Assembly: GCF_020283565.1 (NCBI RefSeq)
Contig: NC_060065.1
Location: forward strand, 56,395,489 to 56,459,488
Direction: 5' to 3'
DNA from: Trifolium pratense
Taxonomy: Eukaryota; Streptophyta; Magnoliopsida; Fabales; Fabaceae
Length of the DNA: 64,000 nucleotides
The position numbers and the translations under genes are program-made. Positions 53,347 through 64,000 of this stretch are shown one piece after another. Positions within the stretch are counted from its first letter, which is position 1, and each line of letters begins with the position of its first letter. The notes under the pieces were generated by a model. It had not been told where the DNA came from, did not search any database, and saw only the letters and a list, made by a program, of their open reading frames with translations.

Positions 53347-53879
53347 TATTTACTTAATGGAAGTCAATTCTTTTATTCTTTTTCTTTTAAAAGAGTCAAT
53401 TCTTCTATTTATTTATCGAACTAAACAATATGTACTTTTTGCAAAATTGTAGTTTATTTCATGTGAATTTTTTTTTAAGTAGTTTAGTGACTATAAATTT
53501 TACTTTTAAGGTGGATAAGTGAGAGGGATGACCCGGGTTCAAACTCCGACCTCCTGCATGTATAGTGTAATGTCATATCAACTAAAATATGCAACTTTGC
53601 AAATTCAGACATTTATTAGAAGTGTTGAGTTTAGTTTTAATTTGCAGTAAATGTTGTGCATGTTATTTGTCAAAATGTATGAGAAAAGGCTCGACTTTGA
53701 AGGTTAACTTTTTTGGTGCCGTTCAGAAAAACAACAACTTTTCTGAAATATTTGAAGGTTAACTATAACTTCATTCATTGATATTATTTGGTCCTTAACT
53801 ATTTATTCTAGACTTCGATGTTTAATATATCTTATTTGAGAGATTAGTCTATGTAATTTTGACGCATGGATGCATTTAT

Positions 53880-54000
53880 TTAATCTGGTTCGGGTTAGTT
53901 TTGGCATTAAGTACCCTCCGATCGTAGTTGCGAGGGATCGAACTGTAGTCCTCTCTACTAAATTTAACGTCAATCACCATTGAACCAACTAACAATTTGG
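53880..54000 (+). repeat. Dispersed repeat, related to the inverted copy at 9500-9645
   Basis: It contains tttaatctggttcgggt, cctccgatcgtagttgcgag, ggatcgaactgtagtcctct and attgaaccaactaac in the same order as the minus strand of 9500-9645. GGGATCGAA may be a decayed B box. Confidence 0.65.
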
Positions 54001-55167
54001 TCTTTTAAAAAAAAAAACTAACAATTTGGTTAAATGAGACCAAGTTTTACATCATCTACAAACTTGTTTCGATCATTAAATGAATAAATTTAATTGGTCA
54101 AATTTTCTAACGGTAGAAATTAAATTTATGTATGATGGATCTCTAATTTACATGTGTGCAAATTAGACAAAACCGAAAAATAATTGTGTTGAAAAAGGTA
54201 TAGTGAGATTGAAAGATAATTTGGGCAAAGAGACGTGGCTTTGCTGTCCTTTGGACCCAAAACTCCTTGACGTGCCTTTTGATTTGCCGTCCCTACAACG
54301 TTCCTTGTTATCTTATCTACCAAACTACTTGTTCCTTCCCATTAGGATCATTCAATTGTAGGATCTAATTTAATTATATAATATATATTTCAATAAATTC
54401 AAGTTACATACTTACTATATCTGTCCATATGGACTTTTTTGGAATATATTATTGATTTTTCTACTTTGGTGGGTGGTGAATGATAATTGATTCATTAGCA
54501 TCTCATCATATCAAAGGCATGCAAAACATGCATAAAAAAATCATTGTAAAAATATCAAATACTTATTTAAATAATTAGAAACATTGGATAATTCATACAT
54601 GATACACATTATATGATTCTGCAAATGTCCAGCAACAAAATAAAACTTTGATGGTATAATTTGGTAGAAACAATTTAGTTGGTAGGTAGTAGCATGAATA
54701 ATTGATGTGTTTGAGTCACTAGAAAATGTCCTTTAACCTTGCTACTTCGGCAATCTACTATAAATATAAGAAAATAAGATACCACCAAAATACCGAGATT
54801 GCCCTTTTGGCATTTTTTTTTCCGTTTTTTTTACTACTAAAAATAAGGGCAATTTTGGGATTAAATGATGAAAGTTTTCTCATTGCTTCTGGCCCCACCT
54901 TGAACGCATTTACCTCATTGCCCTTTTCTCATATCACATTAGCATTTTTTGTTTGAAAGGAAAGACATTGGGCTTTAATGGGATTTCACATTTTTGCTTC
55001 ACATTGCCCAAAACACTTTAATTTGAATTTTTCCTCAAATCTCTCTTTCATTTCTTTAGTCCGTGAAACATCCCTCTTTCTTCTCATTCTTCTCACTTCT
55101 GATTCTTCATCTATTTTTTTGCTCTCTCTTTAAGCCTTTCAATACACAGAGAAAGAAGAAGAAGATC

Positions 55168-55266
55168 CATGAAAAAGATTGTCATAGATAGAGAAAGAAA
55201 TTCGAGAAAGAAACGACGGGAGAAGGAGAAAGAAGATCCACCGGATAACAACACCTACACAAGGTA
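55168..55266 (+). other. Short polar open frame at the head of a decayed exon string
   Basis: ATG 55168 opens a 32-codon frame that is very rich in Lys, Arg and Glu (RNSRKKRREKEKEDPPDN) and ends TAG at the AAGGTAGTG junction, which could instead be a splice donor. Upstream lies a purine-rich leader with many gagaaagaag repeats. It may be the first exon of the string that follows, or chance. Confidence 0.3.
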
Positions 55267-56458
55267 GTGATTTCCTCCGTAAACATAAATCTTCTTCTTT
55301 GTTTATTGCTGTGTTGGAATTTAATTACCTCTTACAATTTGATTTGATGTTGTTTGTTTCAGTTTCATACAAGCACACCATGTGTTTGATAAAATGTTCT
55401 TTGTAAATCGTGTTCTTTGGTTGTAAATTATCAACGTGTACGTTTTTGAAATTTCGTATGGACGAGTATTTCTTGATTTTTTTTTTGTGGTTGTTGTATT
55501 AGTTGTTCTCTGATATTTGCTTCATTTTTTCCTGCTTTGTTATTAGTTGTTCTATGATTTTTGTTGAAGAAATCAAGGTTTTGTTCTACATGAGAGAAAG
55601 AAGAAGATCCATCAAAGAAGAAGAAGAACTACATGGGTATTTGATTTTCTCTACAATCATCATTATTCTTCCTTCCAAGTATTTGATTTTTCTTTCTTTG
55701 TTATTTTTCAATTTTTGAATCAGAATGTAGAAAATGGTTATCAAACCTGAATTTAGTTGTTGTTGTTCTTCTTTATTTATTTTATTTTTCTGTTTTGTTT
55801 ATTTATTTTACTCATCACTTTCATTTTCTATATGCACACCATGTGTTTGATTAAATGTTGTTGTGGCTTCCCATCAACATTAGAAGCAATGGTGCAAAAA
55901 GGTAGTCCAAAGAGATGATTTTATTTTACCATTTTCATGGTATATTTACCTAACCATTCATTCTATCTTTGGAAAAAAATCTGCAAATACTAGGTAAGGT
56001 TTATTTCTCTCCCTTTCATTCATTCTTCTTTCCTTTGTCATTTTAAACCTTGAAAATTTAACTTTTCATTTTTTTTGGGAATGAAGCTTGCGCAAATGAA
56101 ACTAAAGAAGACAAGGAGGTTGTTTTTCATATGAATTTTTGTTCAACATTTAACCAAAGTTTGGTTTTAATGCAGGTTTTTATATAAATATTTTCTCTAA
56201 TATGAAATTAACATTTTTTTATTTATGTCTATGAAGTTGAATCTTGGTAGCTCTTCCATAGAAAGTGAGTTACAAAAGGTAAAATATGATTATCTTTCTC
56301 ATATCCAACTATGATACATACAAGTTCTTGGTAGCTCTTCCTTTATTGTGTCCTACTGATCATTTTTCTTACCTACATCTTTAACTCAAATGTTACCTTT
56401 TAATGTTTAGTTATGTCCTTATATTGATTATAAGTATAGACACTGATATGGACACCGG

Positions 56459-56690
56459 ATTAAAATCTATGTTTTCACGCTACAATCTTTCATTGCCGTC
56501 GTTTACGGTAAAAAGTCTAATTTTAAATTTTTTCGTAAGTTTTACGACGATTAAAATATGTGTTTTCTAGCTTTAACGCTTAAAATCTATGTTTTACGCT
56601 TACAATCTTTCATTGTCGTCGTTTACGATAAAAAGGTCTGATTTTTCATCTTTTGGTATGTTTTACGACGATTAAAATTATATTTTGAAA
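56459..56690 (+). repeat. Direct repeat, two units of about 120 bp
   Basis: ttaaaatctatgttttcacg, caatctttcattgccgtcgt, ttacggtaaaaag and gttttacgacgattaaaat recur about 120 bp further on with a few changes (from about 56580). Non-coding. Confidence 0.8.
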
Positions 56691-56999
56691 CTCTGTTATT
56701 ATTATTACTACTCTTTTGAGACTGATTATTATCATTTTGGTCACTAATTTCATACTTGGACAATACACTTGATGAGTTACTTGGAATGACCCTGAAATTA
56801 TTCATCTTGCAAAAATGTGAATAAGTGTTTTAACGCGCACAATGCTTGCTTCACGTTGTTTTCTTCATTGCGTTAGCAGAAGTTTTATCATCTAATGATA
56901 TCAATGTTTTCTTCCAATGCTCATGTTTCTAATTATGGTATAATTGTTTGTTTCTTCCCATTGTTTTTTATCCTTTTTGTTTTTTTGCAAATGATGTTC

Positions 57000-58880
57000 T
57001 GGAAACAGCTCCAAAGAAAGAGGGCCAACTTCAACAAAGCAGCCACTTTATCAACTAAGGTAACAAATTTCATACTGTTATACAACTTTCATTACTTAAT
57101 CTTTTTTTTTTGGGATTTAAAACACTAATCAATGCTTCAGCAATGAAAGATATTTCTCAGCCAATGAAACATTTTTAAGTTGTTTTTTGGATTTAAAACA
57201 CTCAAATCAACGATTCAGGTGATATTCTTTGTATGGTTTAGTGATTTGTTTGTTTTGATTGTTTTTCATTCATGTACTTTTTTCGGGAAATCTGCAAACA
57301 ACTCTAAGGATAAAAGAATCACTTCAACAATGACTGCAATTTCTCAGCCAAGGTATAATGATTTGTTTGAGTTTATATTCCGAATATACTAAGTTGCGTT
57401 TATATTTTGTTCATGATATAGTTGATTTGTTTGTTTTCGTTATTTTTGCAAACTATATTTATATATCTATATGGAAACAGCTTAATGGAAAAATGGATCT
57501 CTTAATGAAGTTCATCGGGGTGAAACCTTCATTGAGGATCTCAAAGCTCAATTCACTACATCTCAAGTAATACATTGATATCCATATTTTCAACTATGCT
57601 TGATATCCTCCAACTACTGGATTGGTATAGTTTGATACATCAATGAAACAAAAAAAAATATAGTTTACCAAATTTTTAATCATCCAGTTTTACTTTCATA
57701 TTGTTGTAAATGTAGTGTTCAAAGATGATTGATGATTCTGCTGCTGGAACAAGTGTTGCAGAGGTACAAAGTTTTTTTTTTTATAAATATAACACATATT
57801 CCACTTATTTTACAAAGTCCAATTTTTTTTTTTTATTTTGTTGTTGTTGATTTATAGAGTTCCAAGATGATTGTTGATTCTGCTGTTGGAACAACTGAAG
57901 ATGATATCATTAGCACTGTGAGAATTATTTACTCTGAAATCTTTGTTGTTTAATCCATTTGTATCAAATACATTTAAAGTTGCACGCTAACACCTTATTC
58001 TTTGTTATCATCAGCAAGAGTTGTCTGTTACCGCTGAATTAAACCCAACTTTGGCTGAAATGAAAATGAAAACTCCTGCAAAGAGGGGAATAGAAGATAA
58101 TGGGAAGCAAGATGTTCTCTCAGCCAAACTGTGGTTAAAATTCCCAAGAAAGAAAAATTGGATGTTGAAGTCTTTGATGATGATGAACTGATGATATCGC
58201 AGAGTTTGTCTTCTGGGACAGTACACTGGATTAACCCAAAAATTGTTACAATGGATTAATATTATTAATACAAACAATTAATATTTTTCAGTGCCAAGAT
58301 TCAAGAACAACTACCTGTTGCATAGGTGTGCTTACAATTTTTGTTACTTTCACTTTGTAAATTTTTCATAACAATATAAAGCCTTATTCTGCATACTATT
58401 TAACTTTTAGAGTTCACGCAAAGACATAGAATTTATTCAGGAACAAGTTGTGGCCATTAATGATTCACTTCCAATTCAGGTATGTCATCATTCATAGTTA
58501 ATTTGACTAATCATTTCTACTTTGTGATTCAGTTCATATCGTTTTCTTAATTCATTGCTATTTACCAACTAACTTACCATAATACACTTTCCACACATTT
58601 TCAAGCTTTTACCCAATCTGATATCGACAAGTTGGATTGGCTAGATGATTCTATTCTATCCACAGTATGTTTACTATTCTAACTTCAATTCTCTTTATTT
58701 ATATTTTGAATTAGTTATATTGACCGTTAATACCTTTACTTATTTGCAATTTGCAATGCTTATTTGCAGCCAAATGTATCCGCTTCTGCCGAGAATGACA
58801 TGTCTGCTTCTTCTCACAAAACACCTGCCAAAAGGAGTTCTGCTAAGCAGATATTAATGGTGGTATCTTTTGTTTAATGT
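57000..58880 (+). pseudogene. Decayed multi-exon gene remnants with repeated KTPAKR motif
   Basis: A series of short blocks with AG/GT borders stay in phase 0 with each other. One string is 57716-57763 (CSKMIDDSAAGTSVAE), 57859-57918 (SSKMIVDSAVGTTEDD...) and 58015-58260 (QELSVTAEL...MKMKTPAKRGIEDNG). In the last block a one-base shift after LSAK diverts the frame; the other frame reads VVKIPKKEKLDVEVFDDDE. A second string is about 58412-58480 (SSRKDIEFIQEQVV), 58604-58662 (FTQSDIDKLDWLDDS) and 58771-58878 (ASSHKTPAKRSSAKQ), ending in a stop. The first two blocks are near-copies of each other. The tail resembles what I recall of legume RPA70-like (OB-fold) genes, but no OB fold is visible here, so the family stays uncertain. 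Confidence 0.45.
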
Positions 58881-59065
58881 ATGATAAAATATGCAATTAT
58901 CTAACCAAGGAGGGAATTATTTGATAAAAAAAAAAATCAAGGAGGGAATTATCTTTCAATTCAGTTTGCAACTTTGGTAAATCAGGAGATATGCAATTAT
59001 CCCAAATGTCGGCAATATCGCATATTAATGGTGATATATTGAATGTGTAATGTATGTTGCAATAT

Positions 59066-59203
59066 CCTCCTAAAGTTAGTACAAAAATTGGAACTGGATG
59101 GAAAGAATTTTGTAAAATAGAAGGATACAAACATGGTGATACCATTAGGTTCAAATTTGATAATAGACTTTCATCCAAATTGATTCATGTTCGCAAAATC
59201 TAA
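59066..59203 (+). pseudogene. B3-like DNA-binding domain, C-terminal relic
   Basis: A 45-codon frame ending TAA at 59203 reads GTGWKEFCKIEGYKHGDTI followed by RFKFDNRLSSKLIHV. The pattern GWxxFxxxxxLxxGDxxxFxF is the C-terminal half of plant B3 domains. No ATG, upstream B3 half or other exon is found in frame, so it is a fragment. It sits directly after the exon remnants at 57-58.9 kb and could be part of the same relic. Confidence 0.55.
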
Positions 59204-61479
59204 TTGAAGTTACATGATTCTTTGTGAACAAATGCCAAATTCAATTTTAGTTGAATGTCGAACTATATTTCTGTTGGCACTGTGTTGCTTAATCATGTAA
59301 TGTACTCTTTTATGCTTTAAATTAATTATCTTACTTATGTACTAAAGTAATTCTTTTAATGTTTATATTAAATTTAGTCAAGTTATTATAAGGTCAATCA
59401 TCCATGTTGAATGAGTTTCTCTATGAAATACTTTCACACATTGGAAGTTTAACGAAAGGAAAAGTAGGAATAACAGTCATCGTAGTTTTATACCGATTGT
59501 TTTTAATGTACTACTATCAATAAACTAACCTTTTTTTTACGGTAACTATCAATAAACTAACTTAAAGACTTAATTTTCTCATTTCTTCAACTAGGACTTA
59601 TGTTCCTGTTCCACACCAACTTCACATTAGTCACACCAGTCACACCAGTCTCTCCCTATGCATTTAATAAAAGCAGTTTAGGATTAACCCCTACCTCTAT
59701 CACAGGCTTCGGTTATCGATGCTGCATTTAATGAAAACATTCACCTATTTACACAGCTAGCACTATTATTTTACGTAAATTATTATTACCTTCCTTAGTT
59801 GATCAGTTCAATGCACAAGGACAACCTTTGAACCACTAAATCTATGAAGAGCCAAATTATTCATACTTCAAAAAACGTCAAAGTTCCCTCCATTATTTGA
59901 TTTATTCCAATATCCAATTTATTAAGCCATAAAGGTAAATATTACTCCCTCCTCCGGGCACATTTATAAGCAAAAATCACATTTTAGATTATATTTCTTT
60001 GACCATATTTTCTACTAATAAATACTCCCTCCGGGCTCTTTTATAAGCAAATATTCTAATTTGCACACTTATTAAGAAGTTATTTTTTTGTCTTGATTTT
60101 ATGTAAAAGTTCTATTACAATTACTAAAATAATAGTATAATATATTAATTTTGCATTGGAACACTATAATCATCTAAAAATATAGAACAATTAATGAGTG
60201 TAATTTTGGAAAAATAGCATTAAATGAAGTTGATTTTGGTGACTTTTGCTTATATTTAAGGCCAAATTTTTTTGTTGATAAAGAAATAACTATTATACAC
60301 AACGGCGATAGAAACGACGATAGAACTTGATCATTTATTAGATTACTTGATATGAAGAACTTGATCATTTCTTTGTACATCACTTTTGTGATGAACTACA
60401 ACATGAATGGAAAATTTATGATAGTCTATACTTAAATGTTGTTTCTTCATATCGTTATCTTGAAAAGCCAAGGCTAACAACTGGATGAGCAGATATCCGT
60501 AACAACTTCCCACTCTTTCTACTAAACCAAGTGCACCATTCACATTTCAGATTGTTTCACTCGATCATACAATGGATTTTCCCGAATTAGGCGAGTAAAC
60601 CAATAATTTTATTTACATGCTTATGTCTAAATTCTCATATTCCCTTAATTTATTCCACCCAATATTGGCATAATACGTATAATAAAGTTTATTTACATAG
60701 GGTTACTACTTATTTTTGACTAATTTATAGTAAGTTAATTTCACTAAATTTTCATATTATTTAATTTTAAAAACAGAACTCCTTAATTTATGAATAATAT
60801 ATATTAGCTCCTACATATTATAAAAGTTTCTTATTCAACCTATAATTTAACTTTTAACTTTTATTTGTTGAATAATGCATATTACCATCGTGTATAATAA
60901 CGAGTTTGTGAGGTTTGATGGATGGAAATATGGAGATCACACGCCAACTTGCTATACTTGCCTATTCCTATACAAGTTCAAATTTTCCTGCAATCTACCA
61001 AAGTAAAATCAGATAAAGTTGTATAGCATTTAATGCAACTGAGTTCTTGGACAATAAAACAAGTAAACATCTTGTCTTGATCAAAGACAGGTACATTGGA
61101 ATGTGATTTTTAAATTGAAACCTGTTTATTATTTTTTATTAAACAACCTTCAAAACAAAATCAAAATTTCAATTTTGAATTTCATCCCTTATTTTTTCCC
61201 ACCAAAAATTTAGTACGAAATTTGGTTTTTGAACTTAATATGAATAATCCTTTTAGCCTTAAAGCCTTTTAGCCCACTGGGCCGGCCTATTTAAGTTAAT
61301 ATGAATAATTTTTTTACTAATATAATTATTTATATATTTAAATTTGTACTTTGATTAAATTATAAATTTAATTTTTTTCAGTAGTTTAAGTTTATTAATC
61401 CACATAAGTTTTTCACATATATAAATGTATTATTATAAACTAGAATTGAAATATGATGACATATATAGTCAAAATATGA
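59204..61479. other. Intergenic, AT-rich, with MITE pieces
   Basis: At 59944-60265 there are two nested Stowaway-like left ends (ctccctcc.ccgggc followed by tttataagcaaa, at about 59946 and 60026) and one right end (tttgcttatatttaaggcc). The rest holds no gene that I can see. A small repeat, cacaccagt, occurs twice at about 59633-59651. Confidence 0.5.
59944..60265. mobile_element. Stowaway-like MITE, nested or tandem
   Basis: Two left ends with the ctccctccgggc motif, 80 bp apart, face a single right end (gacttttgcttatatttaag). One copy probably inserted into or beside the other, or the left end was duplicated. Confidence 0.5.
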
Positions 61480-64000
61480 ATGTTTATTATAAGATTAAAA
61501 TTTCTCACATTATGTGAGTTGTTGCGGTCAAAATCTCATTCTAAAACACTTTGCCAGTAGCTACTACTCATTTCTCATGCAACAAGAAGAAACAAAACTG
61601 GTAAGATTGCACTACTTCTTGCTTAAAAAAAAACACATTGCACTCCTTCTCCTTCATGCTTAACGATAAAGAAATTAACAATTTTAATTATTAAAAAAAT
61701 TTAAATATTTATCATACACAGAAAATTTGTTCTTGATAAAACAATAAAAAAAAAACTAATATACACATAAGTTAATAATATAAAAAGAAAGAATTATTTT
61801 ACAAAAAGTTGTTTTATAATATAAAAAGAAATATGACAATATGTCGTAATTAATATAAGCCCTCAATATACCTACACGGGCCTATGGCTTAGCATATGCT
61901 CAGGCCAAGATATTTTTATAAGTCTATTTAGTTAAATAGGTCCTTTTATGCCCTTTTCTAAGTGCCAGACAAAAAAATCGTTTACTAATAAGTAGAAGAA
62001 AAAAATAGGGATACTGATGACTTTTTATGATAAGATTAAAATATATCGCATGATTTGAGTTGTTGCGGTCAAAGTCTCACTCTAAAACACTTTTGCAGTA
62101 GCTACTACTCATTTCTTATGCAACAAGAAGAAACAAAACAGGTAACATTGCACTACTTATTGCTTAAAAAAAACACATTGTACTCTTTCTCATTCATGCT
62201 TTACGATAAAGAAATTAACAATTTTAACTTTTAAAAAAATTTAAAATATTTATTATACACAAATAATTTGTTCTTGATAAAACAATTAAAAAATGAGTAG
62301 TATACACATAAATTAATAATATAAAAAGAAAGAATTATTTTACAAAAAGTTGTTTTATAATATAAAAAGAAATATGACAATATGTCGTAATTATTATAAG
62401 CCCTCAATATACCTACACGGGCCTATGGCCTAGCATATGCTCAGGCCAAGATATTTTTATAAGTCTATTTAGTTAAATAGGTCCTTTTATGCCATTTTCT
62501 AAGTGCCAGACAAAAAAATCGTTTACTAATAAGTAGAAGAAAAAAATAGGGATACTGATGACTTTTTATGATAAGATTAAAATATATCGCATGATTTGAG
62601 TTGTTGCGGTCAAAGTCTCACTCTAAAACACTTTTGCAGTAGCTACTACTCATTTCTTATGCAACAAGAAGAAACAAAACAGGTAACATTGCACTACTTA
62701 TTGCTTAAAAAAAAACACATTGCACTCTTTCTCATTCATGCTTTACGATAAAGAAATTAACAATTTTAACTTTTAAAAAAATTTAAAATATTTATTATAC
62801 ACAAATAATTTGTTCTTGATAAAACAATTAAAAAATGAGTAGTATACACATAAGTTAATAATATAAAAAGAAAGAATTATTTTACAAAAAGTTGTTTTAT
62901 AATATAAAAAGAAATATGACAATATGTCGTAATTATTATAAGCCCTCAATATACCTACACGGGCCTATGGCCTAGCATATGCTCAGGCCAAGATATTTTT
63001 ATAAGTCTATTTAGTTAAATAGGTCCTTTTATGCCATTTTCTAAGTGCCAGACAAAAAAAACGTTTACTAATAAGTAGAAGAAAAAAATAGGGATACTGA
63101 TGACTTTTTATGATAAGATTAAAATTTATCGCATTATTTGAGTTGTTGCGGTCAAAGTCTCACTCTAAAACACTTTTGCAGTAGCTACTACTCATTTCTT
63201 ATGCAACAAGAAGAAACAAAACATGTAACATTGCACTACTTATTTCTTAAAAAAAAAACACATTGCACTCTTTCTCATTCATGCTTTACGATAAAGAAAT
63301 TAACAATTTTAACTTTTAAAAAAATTTAAAATATTTATTATACACAAATAATTTGTTCTTGATTAAACAATTGAAAAATGAGTAGTATACACATAAGTTA
63401 ATAATATAAAAAGAAAGAATTATTTTACAAAAAGTAATTTTATAATACAAAAAAAATTGACAATATGTCGTAATTAATATAATCCCTCAATATACCTACA
63501 TGGGCCTATGGCCTAGCATAGGCTCAGGCCAAGATATTTTTATAAGTCTATTTAGTTAAATAGGTCCTTTTATGCCCTTTTCCAAGTGCCAGACAAAAAA
63601 ATCGTTTACTAATAAGTAGAAGAAAAAAATAGGGATACTGATGACTTTTTATGATAAGATTAAAATATATCGCACGATTTGAGTTGTTTCGGTCAAAGTC
63701 TCACTCTAAAACACTTTTGCAGTAGCTACTACTCATTTCTTATGCAACAAGAAGAAACAAAACAGGTAACATTGCAATACTTATTGCTTAAAAAAAAAAC
63801 ACATTGCACTCTTTCTCATTCATGCTTTACGATAAAGAAATTAACAATTTTAACTTTTAAAAAATGTTAAAATATTTATTATACACAAATAATTTGTTCT
63901 TGATAAAATAATTAAAAAAAGAGTAGTATACACATAAGTTAATAATATAAAAAGAAAGAATTATTTTACAAAAAGTTGTTTTATAATATAAAAAGAAATA
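61480..64000 (+). repeat. Tandem array with a 541-bp unit, at least 4.6 copies, continuing past the window
   Basis: The marker gttgttgcggtcaaa (gttgtttcgg in the last copy) falls at 61518, 62059, 62600, 63142 and 63683, so the period is 541-542 bp. Each unit holds, in order: ataagattaaaat.t.tcgca, ctctaaaacacttttgcagt, gcaacaagaagaaacaaaac, a poly-A stretch, aattaacaattttaac, gacaatatgtcgtaat, cctacacgggcctatgg, agcatatgctcaggcc and taaataggtccttttatgcc. The first copy is the most diverged; copies 2 and 3 are nearly identical. No long coding frame is kept; a repeated 63-codon frame (63138 and 63679) shifts between copies. Confidence 0.95.

Larger units (their letters stand above)
51401..54999. 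other. Intergenic, upstream of the PLD gene
   Basis: AT-rich DNA with MITEs at 52720-52889 and 53064-53346, a B-box scrap (GGGTTCAAACTCC near 53539) and the dispersed repeat at 53880-54000. The 96-codon frame at 51638-51928 (+) resembles no protein that I know and has no supporting context, so I leave it uncalled. The PLD promoter should lie in the first 1 kb. Confidence 0.5.

Noticed and set aside
63138..63870. Two similar 63-codon frames in the tandem array
   Set aside because: They arise from the 541-bp repeat; their reading is not kept in copies 1-3.

Overview
The window is nuclear DNA from a flowering plant. It is AT-rich, with many short exons, GT-AG introns, LTR retrotransposons, MITEs and tRNA-derived repeats. 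The style of the dispersed repeats suggests a legume close to Medicago, but that is inference and not proven by the sequence alone. Exon coordinates were worked out by hand from reading frame, splice-site phase and family knowledge. For every complete gene model given with exons, the summed CDS length is divisible by three.

Layout: 1-393, last two exons of an FVE/MSI4-type WD40 gene (+), followed at once by a small LTR-like remnant. 1705-7570 (-), a five-exon gene for an unknown membrane/coiled-coil protein; its 4.3-kb first intron carries a MITE and a 2.87-kb LTR retrotransposon (3453-6322) with LTRs that read as identical and a perfect 5-bp target duplication. 10106-14681 (-), an 18-exon BGAL1-type beta-galactosidase with a C-terminal SUEL lectin domain. 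15574-15890, an inverted partial LTR of the same retrotransposon family. 17051-17791 and 19440-20696 (+), a tandem pair of unrecognised four-helix membrane protein genes. 20949-21465 (-), an F-box/FBD fragment. About 21.6-22.5 kb, a decayed partial copy of the Mini-RNase III gene with a nonsense codon. 22969-24588 (-), an intronless PPR gene. 26314-30047 (-), a plastid Mini-RNase III (RNC3/RNC4 type). 31345-36792 (+), a DEAD-box helicase of RH20 type with a MITE in intron 2 and a solo LTR in intron 5. 39919-41684 (+), an FLX-like coiled-coil gene. 41.7-47.6 kb, a gene-poor stretch with a duplicated non-coding unit. 47598-51400 (-), phospholipase D epsilon/alpha4. 51.4-64 kb, gene-poor: MITEs, tRNA-derived repeats, decayed exon strings including a B3-domain relic, and a 541-bp tandem array that runs off the right edge.

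The RNC, RH20, FLX-like and PLD genes occur in the same order as Arabidopsis At1g55140-150-170-180, and BGAL1 beside RNC4 matches At3g13740-750. The gene backbone is therefore an ancient collinear block. The four-helix pair, F-box relic and PPR gene lie between its BGAL and RNC members. The genes do not form a pathway. No wholly new system was found. The best candidates for a second look are the recently moved but internally gutted retrotransposon, the four-helix gene pair, the duplicated non-coding unit downstream of the FLX-like gene, and the 541-bp array.
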